Source of the DNA: an uncultured Bacilli bacterium
GTDB taxonomy: Bacteria; Bacillota_I; Bacilli_A; RF39; UBA660
Assembly (NCBI GenBank): GCA_934099115.1
Contig: CAKOPK010000002.1
Location: forward strand, 38,282-102,281
Length of the DNA stretch: 64,000 nucleotides
Direction: 5' to 3'
Of the stretch, positions 53,400-63,061 are shown one piece after another. The notes beneath the pieces were generated by a model. That model worked only from the letters and a program-made list of their open reading frames with translations. It made no database searches and was not told the origin of the DNA. The position numbers were made by a program, and so were the translations under genes. The stretch's first letter is position 1, and every line of letters begins with the position of its first letter.

Positions 53400-56306
53400 C
53401 TACATCTCTATTTTATTTATAAAATCTATACTTATTTGATATTGATTTAGCCTCTTTGTTACTCTTCCTCTTATATTTACTAATTCACCATTTTGTATAT
53501 TATTTAGCATATAATAAGCTTTAGGAAATAGAATAAATTCACTGTCTCCTGTCTCATCAGATGCTGTTATAAAAGCCATATCGTCCCCTTTTTTCGTTTT
53601 AATTTTTCGTATTTTTTCTATTAAAACTACACATTCGATATGTTTATCAAAATATTTTGTTTTGCTTTCCATTTTCATAATATTTTTATTACTATATTTA
53701 CTAGCAGGATGATTACGAATATAGAAGCCAAAACTATTTAATTCTTTTTCTCTTAATATTTGTTCATTATATTCTTCTACTGGTTCTATTATTGGTTTCA
53801 TACAGTAAGCTGGGTCTAAATTACTTACTAAGTCAGCATAATTAATAGCAATATCTATATTTTCAATCATTGTTCTTTTATTTAGTGAAAAACTATCTAA
53901 TACTCCTGCTTCTATTAAAGATATAATAGTTTTTTTATTTACACTTTTACCATATACTCTAGCAATAAAATCTAAATAATCAAGATATTTTCCATTTTGC
54001 TTTCTTTCATCTAATATTATTTTAGTAGCACTACTACCTAGATTTTTGATAATTCCTAATGGTAATACTAAAGAATTATCTTTAATTAAAAAAGTACTAT
54101 CACTCCTATTTATATCTGGTTTTAATATACTTATATTCTTTTTCTTAGCTTCTTCAATATATTCCTTAGTTTTTATTTCACTTCCAATACTCATGTTTAG
54201 AAGATTAGCAATGAAATAGATAGGAAATTTTACTTTTAAGTAAGCCATTCTATAGCCTATTAAAGCATAAGAAACAGAATGTGCTTTATTAAAGCCATAA
54301 TTAGCAAATTTTAAGATCAAATCATAAATAGCCGTTGCAGTTTCTTTTTTATAGCCTCTTTTTATAGCATTTTCTAAGAAATGTTCCTTATCTTTTAACA
54401 TAACATTTTCTTTTTTCTTAGACATTGCTCTTCTTATATTATCTGCTTCTGCATAAGTATAACCACCAATTTTTACTAATATTTGCATTACTTGTTCTTG
54501 ATAAACTATTACGCCATATGTTTCTTTTAAGATTGGTTCTAATTCAGGAGCTAAATAATTTATTTTTTCTAAGCCATATTTTCTTTTTATAAATAAATCA
54601 ATATTATTCATGGGCCCCGGTCTAAATAAAGCGACTGCTGCGATTAAATCAGAAAAACTACTTGGTTTTAGTTTTAATAATAAGTTCTTCATTCCGGAAC
54701 TTTCATATTGAAAGATACCTTCGGTATCAGCAGTACAAAATAATTTAAATATTTCTTTGTCCTCTAAATCTATTTTATTTAAATCTAAAGATATTCCTTT
54801 ATTATTCTTAATTAGTTCTAAAACATTTCCTATAATAGTTAAATTTCTTAAAGCTAGAAAGTCCATTTTTAAAAGGCCTAATTCTTCTAAATATTCCATG
54901 GTAACCCCTGTCATAATAAATTCACCATTATAGATAATAGGAATTACATCATCTAGAGGAATACTAGATATTACAATTCCTGCGGCATGTGTAGATATAT
55001 GTCTTTTTAAGCCTTCAATCTTTAGAGCATCTTGATATAAAGTAAAGATATTAGAATGCCTTTTTAAATACTCTTTTATTTCTGGTTTTGTACTATTTTC
55101 TTTTAAAGAGGTTTTTGCATCAATAAGATTTGCTAAACCATCAATTAAATTTGGTTCAATATCTAGTATTCTTCCTACATCTCTTATTACTTGTTTAGAA
55201 CCCATAGTTCCAAAAGTCATGATAGGAGCTACTTTATTAGCACCATAGCGATCTCTTACATAATCAATTACTAGGCCTCTTTTTGTATATTCAAAATCTA
55301 TATCTATATCAGGCATTGTAACTCTTTCAGGATTTAAAAATCTTTCAAATAGTAAATCATATTTTAAAGGGTCTACATTGGTTATTCCAATAGAATAACT
55401 TACTAGAGAACCAGCAGCACTTCCTCTTCCTGGACCTACTAAAATATTATTTTTTTTGGCATATAAAACATAGTCATATACTATTAAAAAATAATCTACA
55501 AACCCCATATTCTTAATAATATTTAATTCATAATTTAGTCTTGTTAGATATTCTGGTTTTAATTCATTATTTAGTCTTTTCATTAACCCTTTATGAGCTA
55601 AATTATATAGATAATCATAAGAATTTATATCATCTTTATATCTTGGAATATATCTATTATGAAACTCTAACTCTATATTTATATCTGCAATGAAATCACT
55701 TGTGGTTTTTATATCTTCTTCTTTTATTTTTATAGGATAAGAATAATTATTAATTTCTTCTACATCTTTTAATAAACAGCCTTTTTTAATTGCTTTTAAA
55801 TATCTTAAATATTTTAAATTCTCTTTATGCAATTCTCTTATATCCTTTAAATAGACAATATTTTCGCTTTTTAATAAAGCTTCTATTTTTGTTTCGTCTG
55901 TATCATAGCCTAGATATGCTTCTTTATAGGTTGCTAATAATTCAAAACTTGTTCGGGGTAAGACTATTTTTAGGTTTTCTAAATATTTATTTAATTCTAA
56001 AAAATTTAATTCTTTTAATTCTTTTTTAGTATGTATTTTTAAGAGATTTTTATAGCCAGAAAGATTTTTGGCATATAAAATCATAGGATATCCTTCAACT
56101 TCTATTGATAATCCTATGATTGGTTTTAGATTGTTTTCTATCATTTTATGATAGAATTCCATTACTCCATATAAGTTGTCGTCTGTGATGGCACAGCTGG
56201 TGATATTATGTTCTTTTAAGAATGTTATTAAATCATTAATCTTAATTGTACTATTTAATAAAGAATATTCTGTTGTTATCTTTAATGGTACAAATGATAA
56301 ATTCAT
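53400..56306 (-). CDS. dnaE: DNA polymerase III alpha subunit DnaE
   Basis: 968 aa, the short DnaE3-type polymerase found with PolC. A degenerate PHP domain (FVPLKITTEYSLLNSTIKI) is followed by the palm with PDIDIDFEYTKRG (catalytic Asp pair), YQEQVMQI, and a C-terminal OB fold (ECVVLIEKIRKIKTKKGDDMAFITASDETG). It extends primers before handing over to PolC. ATG has GGGGTGATAC. Promoter TATAAT at 56328-56333 on the minus strand. dnaE and polC lie in one operon. Confidence 0.95.
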   Translation of the reverse strand: MNLSFVPLKITTEYSLLNSTIKINDLITFLKEHNITSCAITDDNLYGVMEFYHKMIENNLKPIIGLSIEVEGYPMILYAKNLSGYKNLLKIHTKKELKELNFLELNKYLENLKIVLPRTSFELLATYKEAYLGYDTDETKIEALLKSENIVYLKDIRELHKENLKYLRYLKAIKKGCLLKDVEEINNYSYPIKIKEEDIKTTSDFIADINIELEFHNRYIPRYKDDINSYDYLYNLAHKGLMKRLNNELKPEYLTRLNYELNIIKNMGFVDYFLIVYDYVLYAKKNNILVGPGRGSAAGSLVSYSIGITNVDPLKYDLLFERFLNPERVTMPDIDIDFEYTKRGLVIDYVRDRYGANKVAPIMTFGTMGSKQVIRDVGRILDIEPNLIDGLANLIDAKTSLKENSTKPEIKEYLKRHSNIFTLYQDALKIEGLKRHISTHAAGIVISSIPLDDVIPIIYNGEFIMTGVTMEYLEELGLLKMDFLALRNLTIIGNVLELIKNNKGISLDLNKIDLEDKEIFKLFCTADTEGIFQYESSGMKNLLLKLKPSSFSDLIAAVALFRPGPMNNIDLFIKRKYGLEKINYLAPELEPILKETYGVIVYQEQVMQILVKIGGYTYAEADNIRRAMSKKKENVMLKDKEHFLENAIKRGYKKETATAIYDLILKFANYGFNKAHSVSYALIGYRMAYLKVKFPIYFIANLLNMSIGSEIKTKEYIEEAKKKNISILKPDINRSDSTFLIKDNSLVLPLGIIKNLGSSATKIILDERKQNGKYLDYLDFIARVYGKSVNKKTIISLIEAGVLDSFSLNKRTMIENIDIAINYADLVSNLDPAYCMKPIIEPVEEYNEQILREKELNSFGFYIRNHPASKYSNKNIMKMESKTKYFDKHIECVVLIEKIRKIKTKKGDDMAFITASDETGDSEFILFPKAYYMLNNIQNGELVNIRGRVTKRLNQYQISIDFINKIEM

Positions 56307-56327
56307 AGTATCACCCCACTAAAAAAT

Positions 56328-56333
56328 ATTATA
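56328..56333 (-). promoter_or_regulatory. -10 element of dnaE-polC
   Basis: TATAAT within GATATAATATT, 22 bases ahead of the dnaE ATG; the -35 (TTTCTT at 17 bp) is weak. Confidence 0.5.
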
Positions 56334-56385
56334 TCAAAATTTAGAGAATGAAGAAAGCTTTTATTGTGAATATTTTTATTAAAAA

Positions 56386-57663
56386 TTATACAGTGTAGGG
56401 ATTGGAAGATGTACCATTACCACTGGTAAATTGGGTGTCTGCTTTTAAATTGATTACTGGTCTTATACCAGGAGCAACCCAACCCACGATGTCGGGACCG
56501 AGGCTGCCACCCGTATTCACATAGAACACGTACGCACGACTGTTGCCACTATTAAAGCTAGACGGAGACATAGTCCAATAATATTGACCTGTATATAAAT
56601 AATAACCTGAGTTATTAGAAAAATTTACTCCTCCAGCGTATGCTACTTCATCTGCTGTTATTAAGCCTATTGTTGTTGCGAATCTATCTTTTGTATCTGT
56701 ACACTTAAGCGTAGGTGCTTTATTTGTATACAATCTATTATAGGCTGCATAATCAGTTACAGTAGCACCTATACCACTTCCACTAGATGGTGTTCTATCA
56801 TTACAGAATGAGGCTCCTTCTCCAGTCGCTATATATTTTGAATAACTACTTAAATTATTATTATACCAGTTATCTAATACACCTTTGATTGTACTGTCTG
56901 TCCCTCTTCCATGGACTTCACCACTTGTATATTGAAATCCTACATACATATTGTCATCATAATTTGAATTAAATACACTAGTTCCTATCTGCGTTGTCTC
57001 TCCTGTTTGATCTGTCGTTGGTCCATTATAGATCATTCTGATGGTTCCATCACCGTTGATTCTGATTATTCTCCAGTAGAAACCACCAAACTTAACCCAG
57101 TTATCCGTTGGATTTCCTGCAAAATAATATGTCTCTCCATTATCATCATATTGGTTTTCATCTAATGATTTATAAATAACTCCTGTGGTTGCATCGGTAA
57201 GTGTAGTTGAAAAGTCATTTCTCGTTTTTATGGTATTGATATTAGTCAAAATTGATTCACATGAAATTCCTTTACAAGCATAACTATCAAAATATAAATA
57301 ACATTTTGTTCCTTTTTTACCTAAGCCATATAAATTTACTAATTTATTTTCATAGCCAAAAGTTATAGAACTATCTTTATTTCCATTTACTGCACAATAA
57401 CTTTTATCTTGATTTAATTTATAACCATTTGATGGAACTGTATCGCTTGCCTTATATTCTCCACTATCTTCAATATACATAGATACTAAATTTAAATCTG
57501 GAACTGTATAATTAATAGTTCCCCTAGCAAGTTCAATACTCTGTGTAGTTTTATATTTAGCTCTTGATGTTAATTGTACTACTGTTACAATTACTGCTAT
57601 AAACACTAATACAATTCCTCCATACTTCTTTAACTTATTTCTTTTTAATGTTTCTATTTCCAT
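56386..57663 (-). CDS. Surface-protein paralogue 4 (FISUMP/DUF6273-like)
   Basis: 425 aa. The basic start MEIETLKRNKLKKYGGIV plus TM, LARGTINYTVPDLN (shared with paralogue 3), is followed by a two-Cys domain with two extra Cys (YACKGISCES), TTGVIYKSLDENQYDDNGETYY in place of YSAEDDYGTSYY, and the family core. The variable tail between YWTMSP and GIRPVINLK is encoded by a 99-bp GC-rich, A-poor segment. It ends SSNPYTV. One copy of the SD-start module (GAGGTTAGAAAAATG). Divergent from regulator 2, promoter at 57703-57731. Confidence 0.85.
   Translation of the reverse strand: MEIETLKRNKLKKYGGIVLVFIAVIVTVVQLTSRAKYKTTQSIELARGTINYTVPDLNLVSMYIEDSGEYKASDTVPSNGYKLNQDKSYCAVNGNKDSSITFGYENKLVNLYGLGKKGTKCYLYFDSYACKGISCESILTNINTIKTRNDFSTTLTDATTGVIYKSLDENQYDDNGETYYFAGNPTDNWVKFGGFYWRIIRINGDGTIRMIYNGPTTDQTGETTQIGTSVFNSNYDDNMYVGFQYTSGEVHGRGTDSTIKGVLDNWYNNNLSSYSKYIATGEGASFCNDRTPSSGSGIGATVTDYAAYNRLYTNKAPTLKCTDTKDRFATTIGLITADEVAYAGGVNFSNNSGYYLYTGQYYWTMSPSSFNSGNSRAYVFYVNTGGSLGPDIVGWVAPGIRPVINLKADTQFTSGNGTSSNPYTV
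56467..56565 (-). other. Candidate diversified region in paralogue 4
   Basis: 99 bp (33 codons) between CCG after WTMS and the Gly before IRPVINLK. Counted by hand, 55 of 99 bases are G or C and only 15 are A on the coding strand. No codon ends in A. Flanking codons on both sides are A/T-rich. It coincides with the segment that differs most among the five paralogues. Confidence 0.7.
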
Positions 57664-57702
57664 TTTTCTAACCTCTCTTAGAATTCTCTACCTTATACTA
57701 AA

Positions 57703-57731
57703 ATTATATTATCAAGTTTATTGAAAGTCAA
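57703..57731 (-). promoter_or_regulatory. Sigma-A promoter of paralogue 4
   Basis: Minus strand TTGACT (57726-57731), 17 bp, TATAAT (57703-57708). Same spacing and nearly identical sequence as the promoter at 35994-36022, including the direct repeat with GTCAAG. Confidence 0.75.
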
Positions 57732-57807
57732 GAAAATTGTGACTATTTTATTTGTTTTTCATGTTGAATAAATTAATATGAGAAAATAAATACGGTGATA
57801 AATAGTT

Positions 57808-58257
57808 ATGTTATATGGTAAAAATTTGAAGAGTTTAAGAGAAGAAAATGATATGAAACAAGCTGATTTAGCTAGATTAATAAATACTCATGAATATGTA
57901 TATGGACAATATGAAAGAGAATATACTTTAATCCCTATTAAACATTTAAATACTTTATGTAATTATTTTAAGGTGTCTATTGATTATATTTTTGACTTTA
58001 CGGAAACCAAAAATTATTATGATTATAATACAGAGATTAATTTAGAAAAGTCAGGTTTAAGGCTTAAAGAACTTCGTAAAAATCATAATCTTACGCAGGA
58101 AAAATTAGCTAGTTTATTAAATATAGATCGTTCTACTCTAGCTAAATATGAGAAAGGTATACATATAATTGCTACTCCTTTTCTTTATACCATATGTAAA
58201 AAATATAATATTAGTGCTGATTATTTACTGGGTAAAATAGATAATGAAAAAAAATAA
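57808..58257 (+). CDS. Double-HTH XRE-type regulator 2
   Basis: 149 aa with the same two-HTH layout as the 36-kb regulator. HTH1 is LKSLREENDMKQADLARLINTHEYVYGQYE, then IPIKHLNTLCNYFKVSIDYIF. HTH2 is LRLKELRKNHNLTQEKLASLLNIDRSTLAKYEKG, ending FLYTICKKYNISADYLLGKI. ATG has GGTGATAAATA upstream. Divergent from paralogue 4; the pair duplicates the 34.7-36.5 kb unit. Confidence 0.85.
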   Translation: MLYGKNLKSLREENDMKQADLARLINTHEYVYGQYEREYTLIPIKHLNTLCNYFKVSIDYIFDFTETKNYYDYNTEINLEKSGLRLKELRKNHNLTQEKLASLLNIDRSTLAKYEKGIHIIATPFLYTICKKYNISADYLLGKIDNEKK

Positions 58258-58288
58258 GCCAAAGAATATTTTTATTGGCTTATTTTTT
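58247..58288. terminator. Bidirectional terminator after regulator 2
   Basis: AATAAGCCAA / TTGGCTTATT with A-run before and T-run after, between convergent genes. Confidence 0.85.
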
Positions 58289-59438
58289 CTTTTAATTTTA
58301 TAATTCTACTCATTAATAGAGTACATGTTTTGTCAATTCTTTTATCAGTTATTTTTGTAATTGGTTGATATTTATATAATAAATTAGCAAATTCTTCGAC
58401 TATTCCATCTAAATTTTCTATATTTATTCTTTTTAAATCTATTATTTTAGAAATCATAGTATCAAAGTTAACAATACTATAAAAAAATCTTCCCTCACCG
58501 TTAATTACTAATTCTTCATCATTATAATCTATTAATTTTAAGGCTTCACCATTATCAAATATAGGAGCTATGTCTATCCATTTTAGAGTATTTACATCCC
58601 TTATTATTCCAAAATTATTTAAATGTCTATCTTCATTTAATATCAAATAATCTAAAATAAACATATTTTCTAATTTTTCACGAGCATTTTCAATACCTTC
58701 TTTTGTTAAAATGTTTATATATTCTTGATAAGCATTTTCCTTTTTATCTAATATAGATAATACTTGGTATGCTGGTATAAACTCTGTATTTGGATCAATA
58801 AAATCAACACATTTAGATACGATATGATTATTAATAATATCTATAGTATATGTTACATGATTAAAATTTAATCTTTCACAGATCATGCTTGCTAATACTT
58901 CATTAAATGGCTGCATTATTTCATTTTTATGAGCACTCTTTAATAAATAGCGTTTGTTATTTTCTATTATCCAAGCTTTTTTTAGTCTGCCATCTGTTGT
59001 ATTATTTGGGGTTATAAGACTTATTTTCGTACTACTATCTATAGTATTTTCAAATATAGCATTTGTAAATTCGCTATATTTAAATTCATGTTCAAAAAAA
59101 TTAATGTCTTTGTATAAAATATTAGTATTACTTTCTTTTAGCCAATACTGATCACTCAGTGATAAACCAAAAGCCTTATCTAATAACTCTTCTTCACTTG
59201 TAATATTTAATTTTGCTAATAATAGTTCTAAATCGTCTCTCCATGAAGGAATTCCTCTACCTTTAAACCATTTAGTAAGCATTAAAGTAATATCATTCTC
59301 TTTTTTATAACTATTAAATATTATTAAGGGAGCATATTCTATATTTTTTATTTTATATATGTTGGTAAAAACTTTTAATTTTTCATTATATTCAGCTTCT
59401 AATACTTCTGTAAATTTATTCATTAAAGTACATTTCAT
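58272..59438 (-). CDS. HipA-like kinase-fold protein (orphan)
   Basis: 388 aa. GLSLSDQYWLKESN and TDGRLKKAWIIENNKRYLLKSA (ATP-binding Lys region), FNEVLASMICERL, then the catalytic/metal block LNEDRHLNNFGIIRD...IDIAPIFDNGEAL (D-R-H-x-x-N, D-x-G-like) match the HipA C-terminal kinase domain family. No hipB-like antitoxin is adjacent. It follows dnaI by three bases on the same strand, so it is in the primosome operon. ATG has AAAAGGAAATA. HipA kinases phosphorylate translation factors; target here unknown. Confidence 0.75.
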   Translation of the reverse strand: MKCTLMNKFTEVLEAEYNEKLKVFTNIYKIKNIEYAPLIIFNSYKKENDITLMLTKWFKGRGIPSWRDDLELLLAKLNITSEEELLDKAFGLSLSDQYWLKESNTNILYKDINFFEHEFKYSEFTNAIFENTIDSSTKISLITPNNTTDGRLKKAWIIENNKRYLLKSAHKNEIMQPFNEVLASMICERLNFNHVTYTIDIINNHIVSKCVDFIDPNTEFIPAYQVLSILDKKENAYQEYINILTKEGIENAREKLENMFILDYLILNEDRHLNNFGIIRDVNTLKWIDIAPIFDNGEALKLIDYNDEELVINGEGRFFYSIVNFDTMISKIIDLKRINIENLDGIVEEFANLLYKYQPITKITDKRIDKTCTLLMSRIIKLKEKISQ

Positions 59439-59441
59439 AGA

Positions 59442-60329
59442 TTATTTCCTTTTATTATCTGTTATTAGTTCCATATCAATAGTTAATTGTTTTATACGTT
59501 CTATAATTCTTCTTGCTTTTACTTTATCTAAAGAAGATTTAGCTAAAGATAAATTATATTCTAGTTCTTCAATAGTTAAATTAGAAGTAAAAAATGTTGT
59601 TAAATGATTATTCATTCTATGTTGTAATATGGTTCCTAATACTTCATCTCTTCCCCATTCACTTACTGTTTCTGCACCTATATCATCTAAAAATAATATT
59701 GGTACTGTTTTATAACGATTTATTTTATCAGTATATGTATCCCAATCTTCTTTTAATTCTTTTAATGTTTCAGGATAATAAATTGCTATAAAATCAGCTT
59801 TTTTATTTATCTTTAATTCATTTAATAAACAATATATTAAATATGTTTTACCACTTCCAAATACGCCGTGGAGATATAATCCTTTTTGATATTTTATACC
59901 ATCGTAATTATCATAAAAGTTCTTTAACCATTTAATTAGCTCAACTCTTTTTTTATCTGTTACATCTATGTTTTCAAAACGAGCATTTAAGAACTCTTTT
60001 GATGCTGTATCTCTTAATTCTAATAAACGGTCATTTTCTATTTTTTTCTTACAAGGAATATAAACGCCATCAATAATATTATTTTCTCTTTTAGGATATA
60101 AAGTATGGCCTATTACTTTATTTTTACAATCATATAAGCCTTTACAATTTTTACAATTTTTTAATTCTATTACACAATCCATTAATAAAGAATTATATTT
60201 GCTTCCTAATTCTTCATCTATTTTTAGTCTTTTTACTAATTTATTAAATTCTTCATTTTTAGTATTTTCTTGAAACTCTTTTTTTAAATTTATTTTTTCA
60301 TATGAACTAAAATTTTTAATATTTTTCAT
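59442..60329 (-). CDS. dnaI: Primosomal protein DnaI (helicase loader)
   Basis: 295 aa. An N-terminal zinc-binding region (CKNCKGLYDCKNKV) is followed by the AAA+ domain: Walker A GVFGSGKTYL, Walker B ILFLDDIGAE, and sensor I TSNLT. It loads the replicative helicase with DnaB/DnaD. Nine bases after dnaB, with AGGAGTTAACG SD. Confidence 0.95.
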   Translation of the reverse strand: MKNIKNFSSYEKINLKKEFQENTKNEEFNKLVKRLKIDEELGSKYNSLLMDCVIELKNCKNCKGLYDCKNKVIGHTLYPKRENNIIDGVYIPCKKKIENDRLLELRDTASKEFLNARFENIDVTDKKRVELIKWLKNFYDNYDGIKYQKGLYLHGVFGSGKTYLIYCLLNELKINKKADFIAIYYPETLKELKEDWDTYTDKINRYKTVPILFLDDIGAETVSEWGRDEVLGTILQHRMNNHLTTFFTSNLTIEELEYNLSLAKSSLDKVKARRIIERIKQLTIDMELITDNKRK

Positions 60330-60338
60330 CGTTAACTC

Positions 60339-61607
60339 CTATATTTTTAATAATTGTTCTAATTCTTCTTTTTCTTCGTCTGTTACTTCTTCTTTTTCTA
60401 TTTTTTGGTCAAACCATATTGGTACAGGAGCACTAGCATTTTTAACCATTTTCTTGTCTTTACTTTTCTTTAACTTTTTATATTCTTTTTCTGCTAGGTC
60501 CATAGCTTCTTTTGCTGTTTTTATGTCCATTCGCTTCCATTGACCTGCGACTGTTTCAATATAATTTTGACTTAATTTATTATTATTTATTTTTAATACA
60601 TAATCTATTAAAACATTTACAACTGCTGGAGATAATTCTAAATCTACTAAAAGCATTTCTAAAAGCTTTAAATCTCTACTTGTGGGAGTCACTCCTCCAT
60701 ATTTACTTTCTAAGAAATCTCTTGGTGTTGTATTTTCAAATACTCCAATAATTTTACCCTTTTTAGAATTGTCTCCGATTGGAGTTTTTAAATATTCTGG
60801 TTGAGTTCTATATACTAAAGTAGGTAGTGTACCATTATTAAATTGATAATATCTTCTAGCATTCTTTCTTAAGGTTTCTTTATCTATCGAGCCTTTTTCA
60901 TTTAGACTTGCTCTTACTAGTTCTGTTATTTTTAAAGTATCTAAATTATATATATATGATAAATTAATAATTAATTCTTTTATTCTTTTATTAAAAGCTT
61001 TTTCATTTAGTATTCCTTTTGGTATAGAACTAATTACCATATCAAAATCAATATCACTTTCTATATTTAATGGAAGAGTTTTTCTTTCTCTTGCTTCTAT
61101 TATAGGTACGTTTGTAGGTTCAAAAGTTTCATTTAATGTTTTGGTTATATCTTCATATCCTTTTAAATCAATTGCTATTTTTTTATAAATTTCTTTTAAA
61201 TGGTTATATTCTTCTTCTCCTATATTATTATATAAGACTATATTTAGAATAGGATTATTAAAAAATTCTGTTGCACTTATTGGAGAATATAATTCGTAAA
61301 CATAGGAATTAATATTTCCTTCTTTATAATATGTTTTCATTAAGCCTACTGCTTCTAGTGAACCTCTTGCTTGTTTTATAGTTTCTAAATCACAGTTTAG
61401 AATACTCATTAGATGATGATGATTAAAATCTCTACTCATAATTTCTAAAGAATCTAAATCACTCCATAAAGTTAGATAAAGACTAACTGCCCCAAAACCA
61501 ATAATTGGTTCGTATAAATGAATTAAATTTTTTTTATCTGTCTCTGTTAGTATTGTTTTATTTACTACTACATATTGATCTGCTGGTAAAAGGGTAATTA
61601 ATTTCAT
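60339..61607 (-). CDS. dnaB: Replication initiation/membrane attachment protein DnaB (Bacillus type)
   Basis: 422 aa. The N-terminal winged-helix DDBH1 region (LLPADQYVVVNKTILTETDKKNLIHLYEPIIGF) and the C-terminal DDBH2 domain (DLKLLEMLLVDLELSPAVVNVLIDYVL, IETVAGQWKRMDIKT) are typical. It helps DnaI load helicase at the origin. AGGAGG SD. Confidence 0.93.
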   Translation of the reverse strand: MKLITLLPADQYVVVNKTILTETDKKNLIHLYEPIIGFGAVSLYLTLWSDLDSLEIMSRDFNHHHLMSILNCDLETIKQARGSLEAVGLMKTYYKEGNINSYVYELYSPISATEFFNNPILNIVLYNNIGEEEYNHLKEIYKKIAIDLKGYEDITKTLNETFEPTNVPIIEARERKTLPLNIESDIDFDMVISSIPKGILNEKAFNKRIKELIINLSYIYNLDTLKITELVRASLNEKGSIDKETLRKNARRYYQFNNGTLPTLVYRTQPEYLKTPIGDNSKKGKIIGVFENTTPRDFLESKYGGVTPTSRDLKLLEMLLVDLELSPAVVNVLIDYVLKINNNKLSQNYIETVAGQWKRMDIKTAKEAMDLAEKEYKKLKKSKDKKMVKNASAPVPIWFDQKIEKEEVTDEEKEELEQLLKI

Positions 61608-61644
61608 AGAGATTTCCTCCTATATGAGAATTATATCACAACAA

Positions 61645-61668
61645 ATAAGAAAACACCATGAATTGGTG
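61645..61668 (-). terminator. Terminator of glyS
   Basis: CACCA-ATTCA-TGGTG with T-rich tail on the minus strand, just after the glyS stop. Confidence 0.7.
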
Positions 61669-61675
61669 CTTTCTT

Positions 61676-63055
61676 TTAAAATTTTATTATTTCTTCTATG
61701 TAATCTTTTAAGTCTGTTATTTTAATTGTTTCTTGTTCCATTGTGTCTCTATTTCTTACTGTTACTGTCTTATTATTAATTGTTTCATCATCTACTGTTA
61801 TACATAATGGAGTTCCTATAGCATCACTTCTTCTATATCTTTTTCCTATAGAACCAGATGTATCTATTGTACACATAAAGTTCTTTGCTAATTCACCATA
61901 TAAATCCATTGCTGTTTCTTCATGAAGTTTTTTTATTAATGGTAAAATAGTTACTTTATAGGGAGCTAAAGCTGGATGAATTTTTAAGACTTGTCTTTCT
62001 TCTTTATTTTCTAATTCTTCTTTGGTATAAGCATCTGTTAAAATAGCATATAATAAACGATCTAGGCCTACACTTGGTTCAATTACATATGGTAAATACT
62101 TTTCGTTTGTTTCTGGGTCTAAATAACGCATATCAGTTTTAGAGTGTTCCATATGAACGCTTAAATCATAATCTGTACGATCGGCGATTCCCCATAATTC
62201 TCCCCAACCCATTGGGAATAAATATTCAATATCTGTTGTAGCTTTACTATAGAATGATAATTCTTCTTTAGCATGGTCTCTATATCTTAAATTTTCTTTC
62301 TTTAATCCTAAAGATTTTAAAAAGTCTAAACAGAAGTTTTTCCAGTAACCAAACCATTCTAAATCAGTATTTGGTTTACAAAAGAATTCTAGTTCCATTT
62401 GTTCAAATTCTCTAGTTCTAAAAATAAAGTTTCCTGGGGTTATTTCATTACGGAAGCTTTTTCCTGTTTGACCAATTCCAAATGGTACTTTTAAACGCAT
62501 ACTTCTAGAAACATTTAAGAAATTAACAAATATTCCTTGAGCTGTTTCTCCTCTTAAATATACTTTGGATTTTGTATCTTCTGTTACTCCCATATGAGTT
62601 TCAAATAATAAATTAAATTTACGAATTGGGGTAAAATCTTGTTTGCCACATTTTGGACATTTTATTTCATGAGTAGTAATAAAATTCTCTAGTTTTTCAT
62701 TACTCCAGCCGTCTCCTGTTTCTTCTCCTTTGGTAAACTCTTCTATTAATTTGTCTGCTCTATGACGAGATTTACAGGCTTTACAATCTATTAATGGGTC
62801 ATTAAAATTAGTGACATGACCACTTGCTACCCATACTTCTGGGTTCATTAAGATAGCACTATCTAGGCCATAGTTATAAGGGTTTTCTTGGATAAATTTT
62901 TTCCACCATGCTCTTCTTAAGTTTTCTTTTAATTCTCTTCCTAATGGTCCGTAGTCCCATGTATTAGCAAGTCCACCATATATTTCACTTCCTTGAAATA
63001 TATAGCCATATTGTTTGCAGAAATTTACTATTTCTTCTTGTGTTACTTTTGACAT
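61676..63055 (-). CDS. glyS: Glycyl-tRNA synthetase (dimeric)
   Basis: 459 aa class II alpha2 enzyme. IFQGSEIYGGLANTWDYGPLG (motif 1 area), ARTLEFEQMELEFFC-type FRTREFEQMELEFFC (motif 2), and GLDRLLYAIL (motif 3). Zinc-ligand pairs CKACK and CPKCG are present. The C-terminal anticodon domain is HPALAPYKVTILPL. Controlled by a T-box. Confidence 0.96.
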   Translation of the reverse strand: MSKVTQEEIVNFCKQYGYIFQGSEIYGGLANTWDYGPLGRELKENLRRAWWKKFIQENPYNYGLDSAILMNPEVWVASGHVTNFNDPLIDCKACKSRHRADKLIEEFTKGEETGDGWSNEKLENFITTHEIKCPKCGKQDFTPIRKFNLLFETHMGVTEDTKSKVYLRGETAQGIFVNFLNVSRSMRLKVPFGIGQTGKSFRNEITPGNFIFRTREFEQMELEFFCKPNTDLEWFGYWKNFCLDFLKSLGLKKENLRYRDHAKEELSFYSKATTDIEYLFPMGWGELWGIADRTDYDLSVHMEHSKTDMRYLDPETNEKYLPYVIEPSVGLDRLLYAILTDAYTKEELENKEERQVLKIHPALAPYKVTILPLIKKLHEETAMDLYGELAKNFMCTIDTSGSIGKRYRRSDAIGTPLCITVDDETINNKTVTVRNRDTMEQETIKITDLKDYIEEIIKF

Positions 63056-63061
63056 TTTTAT

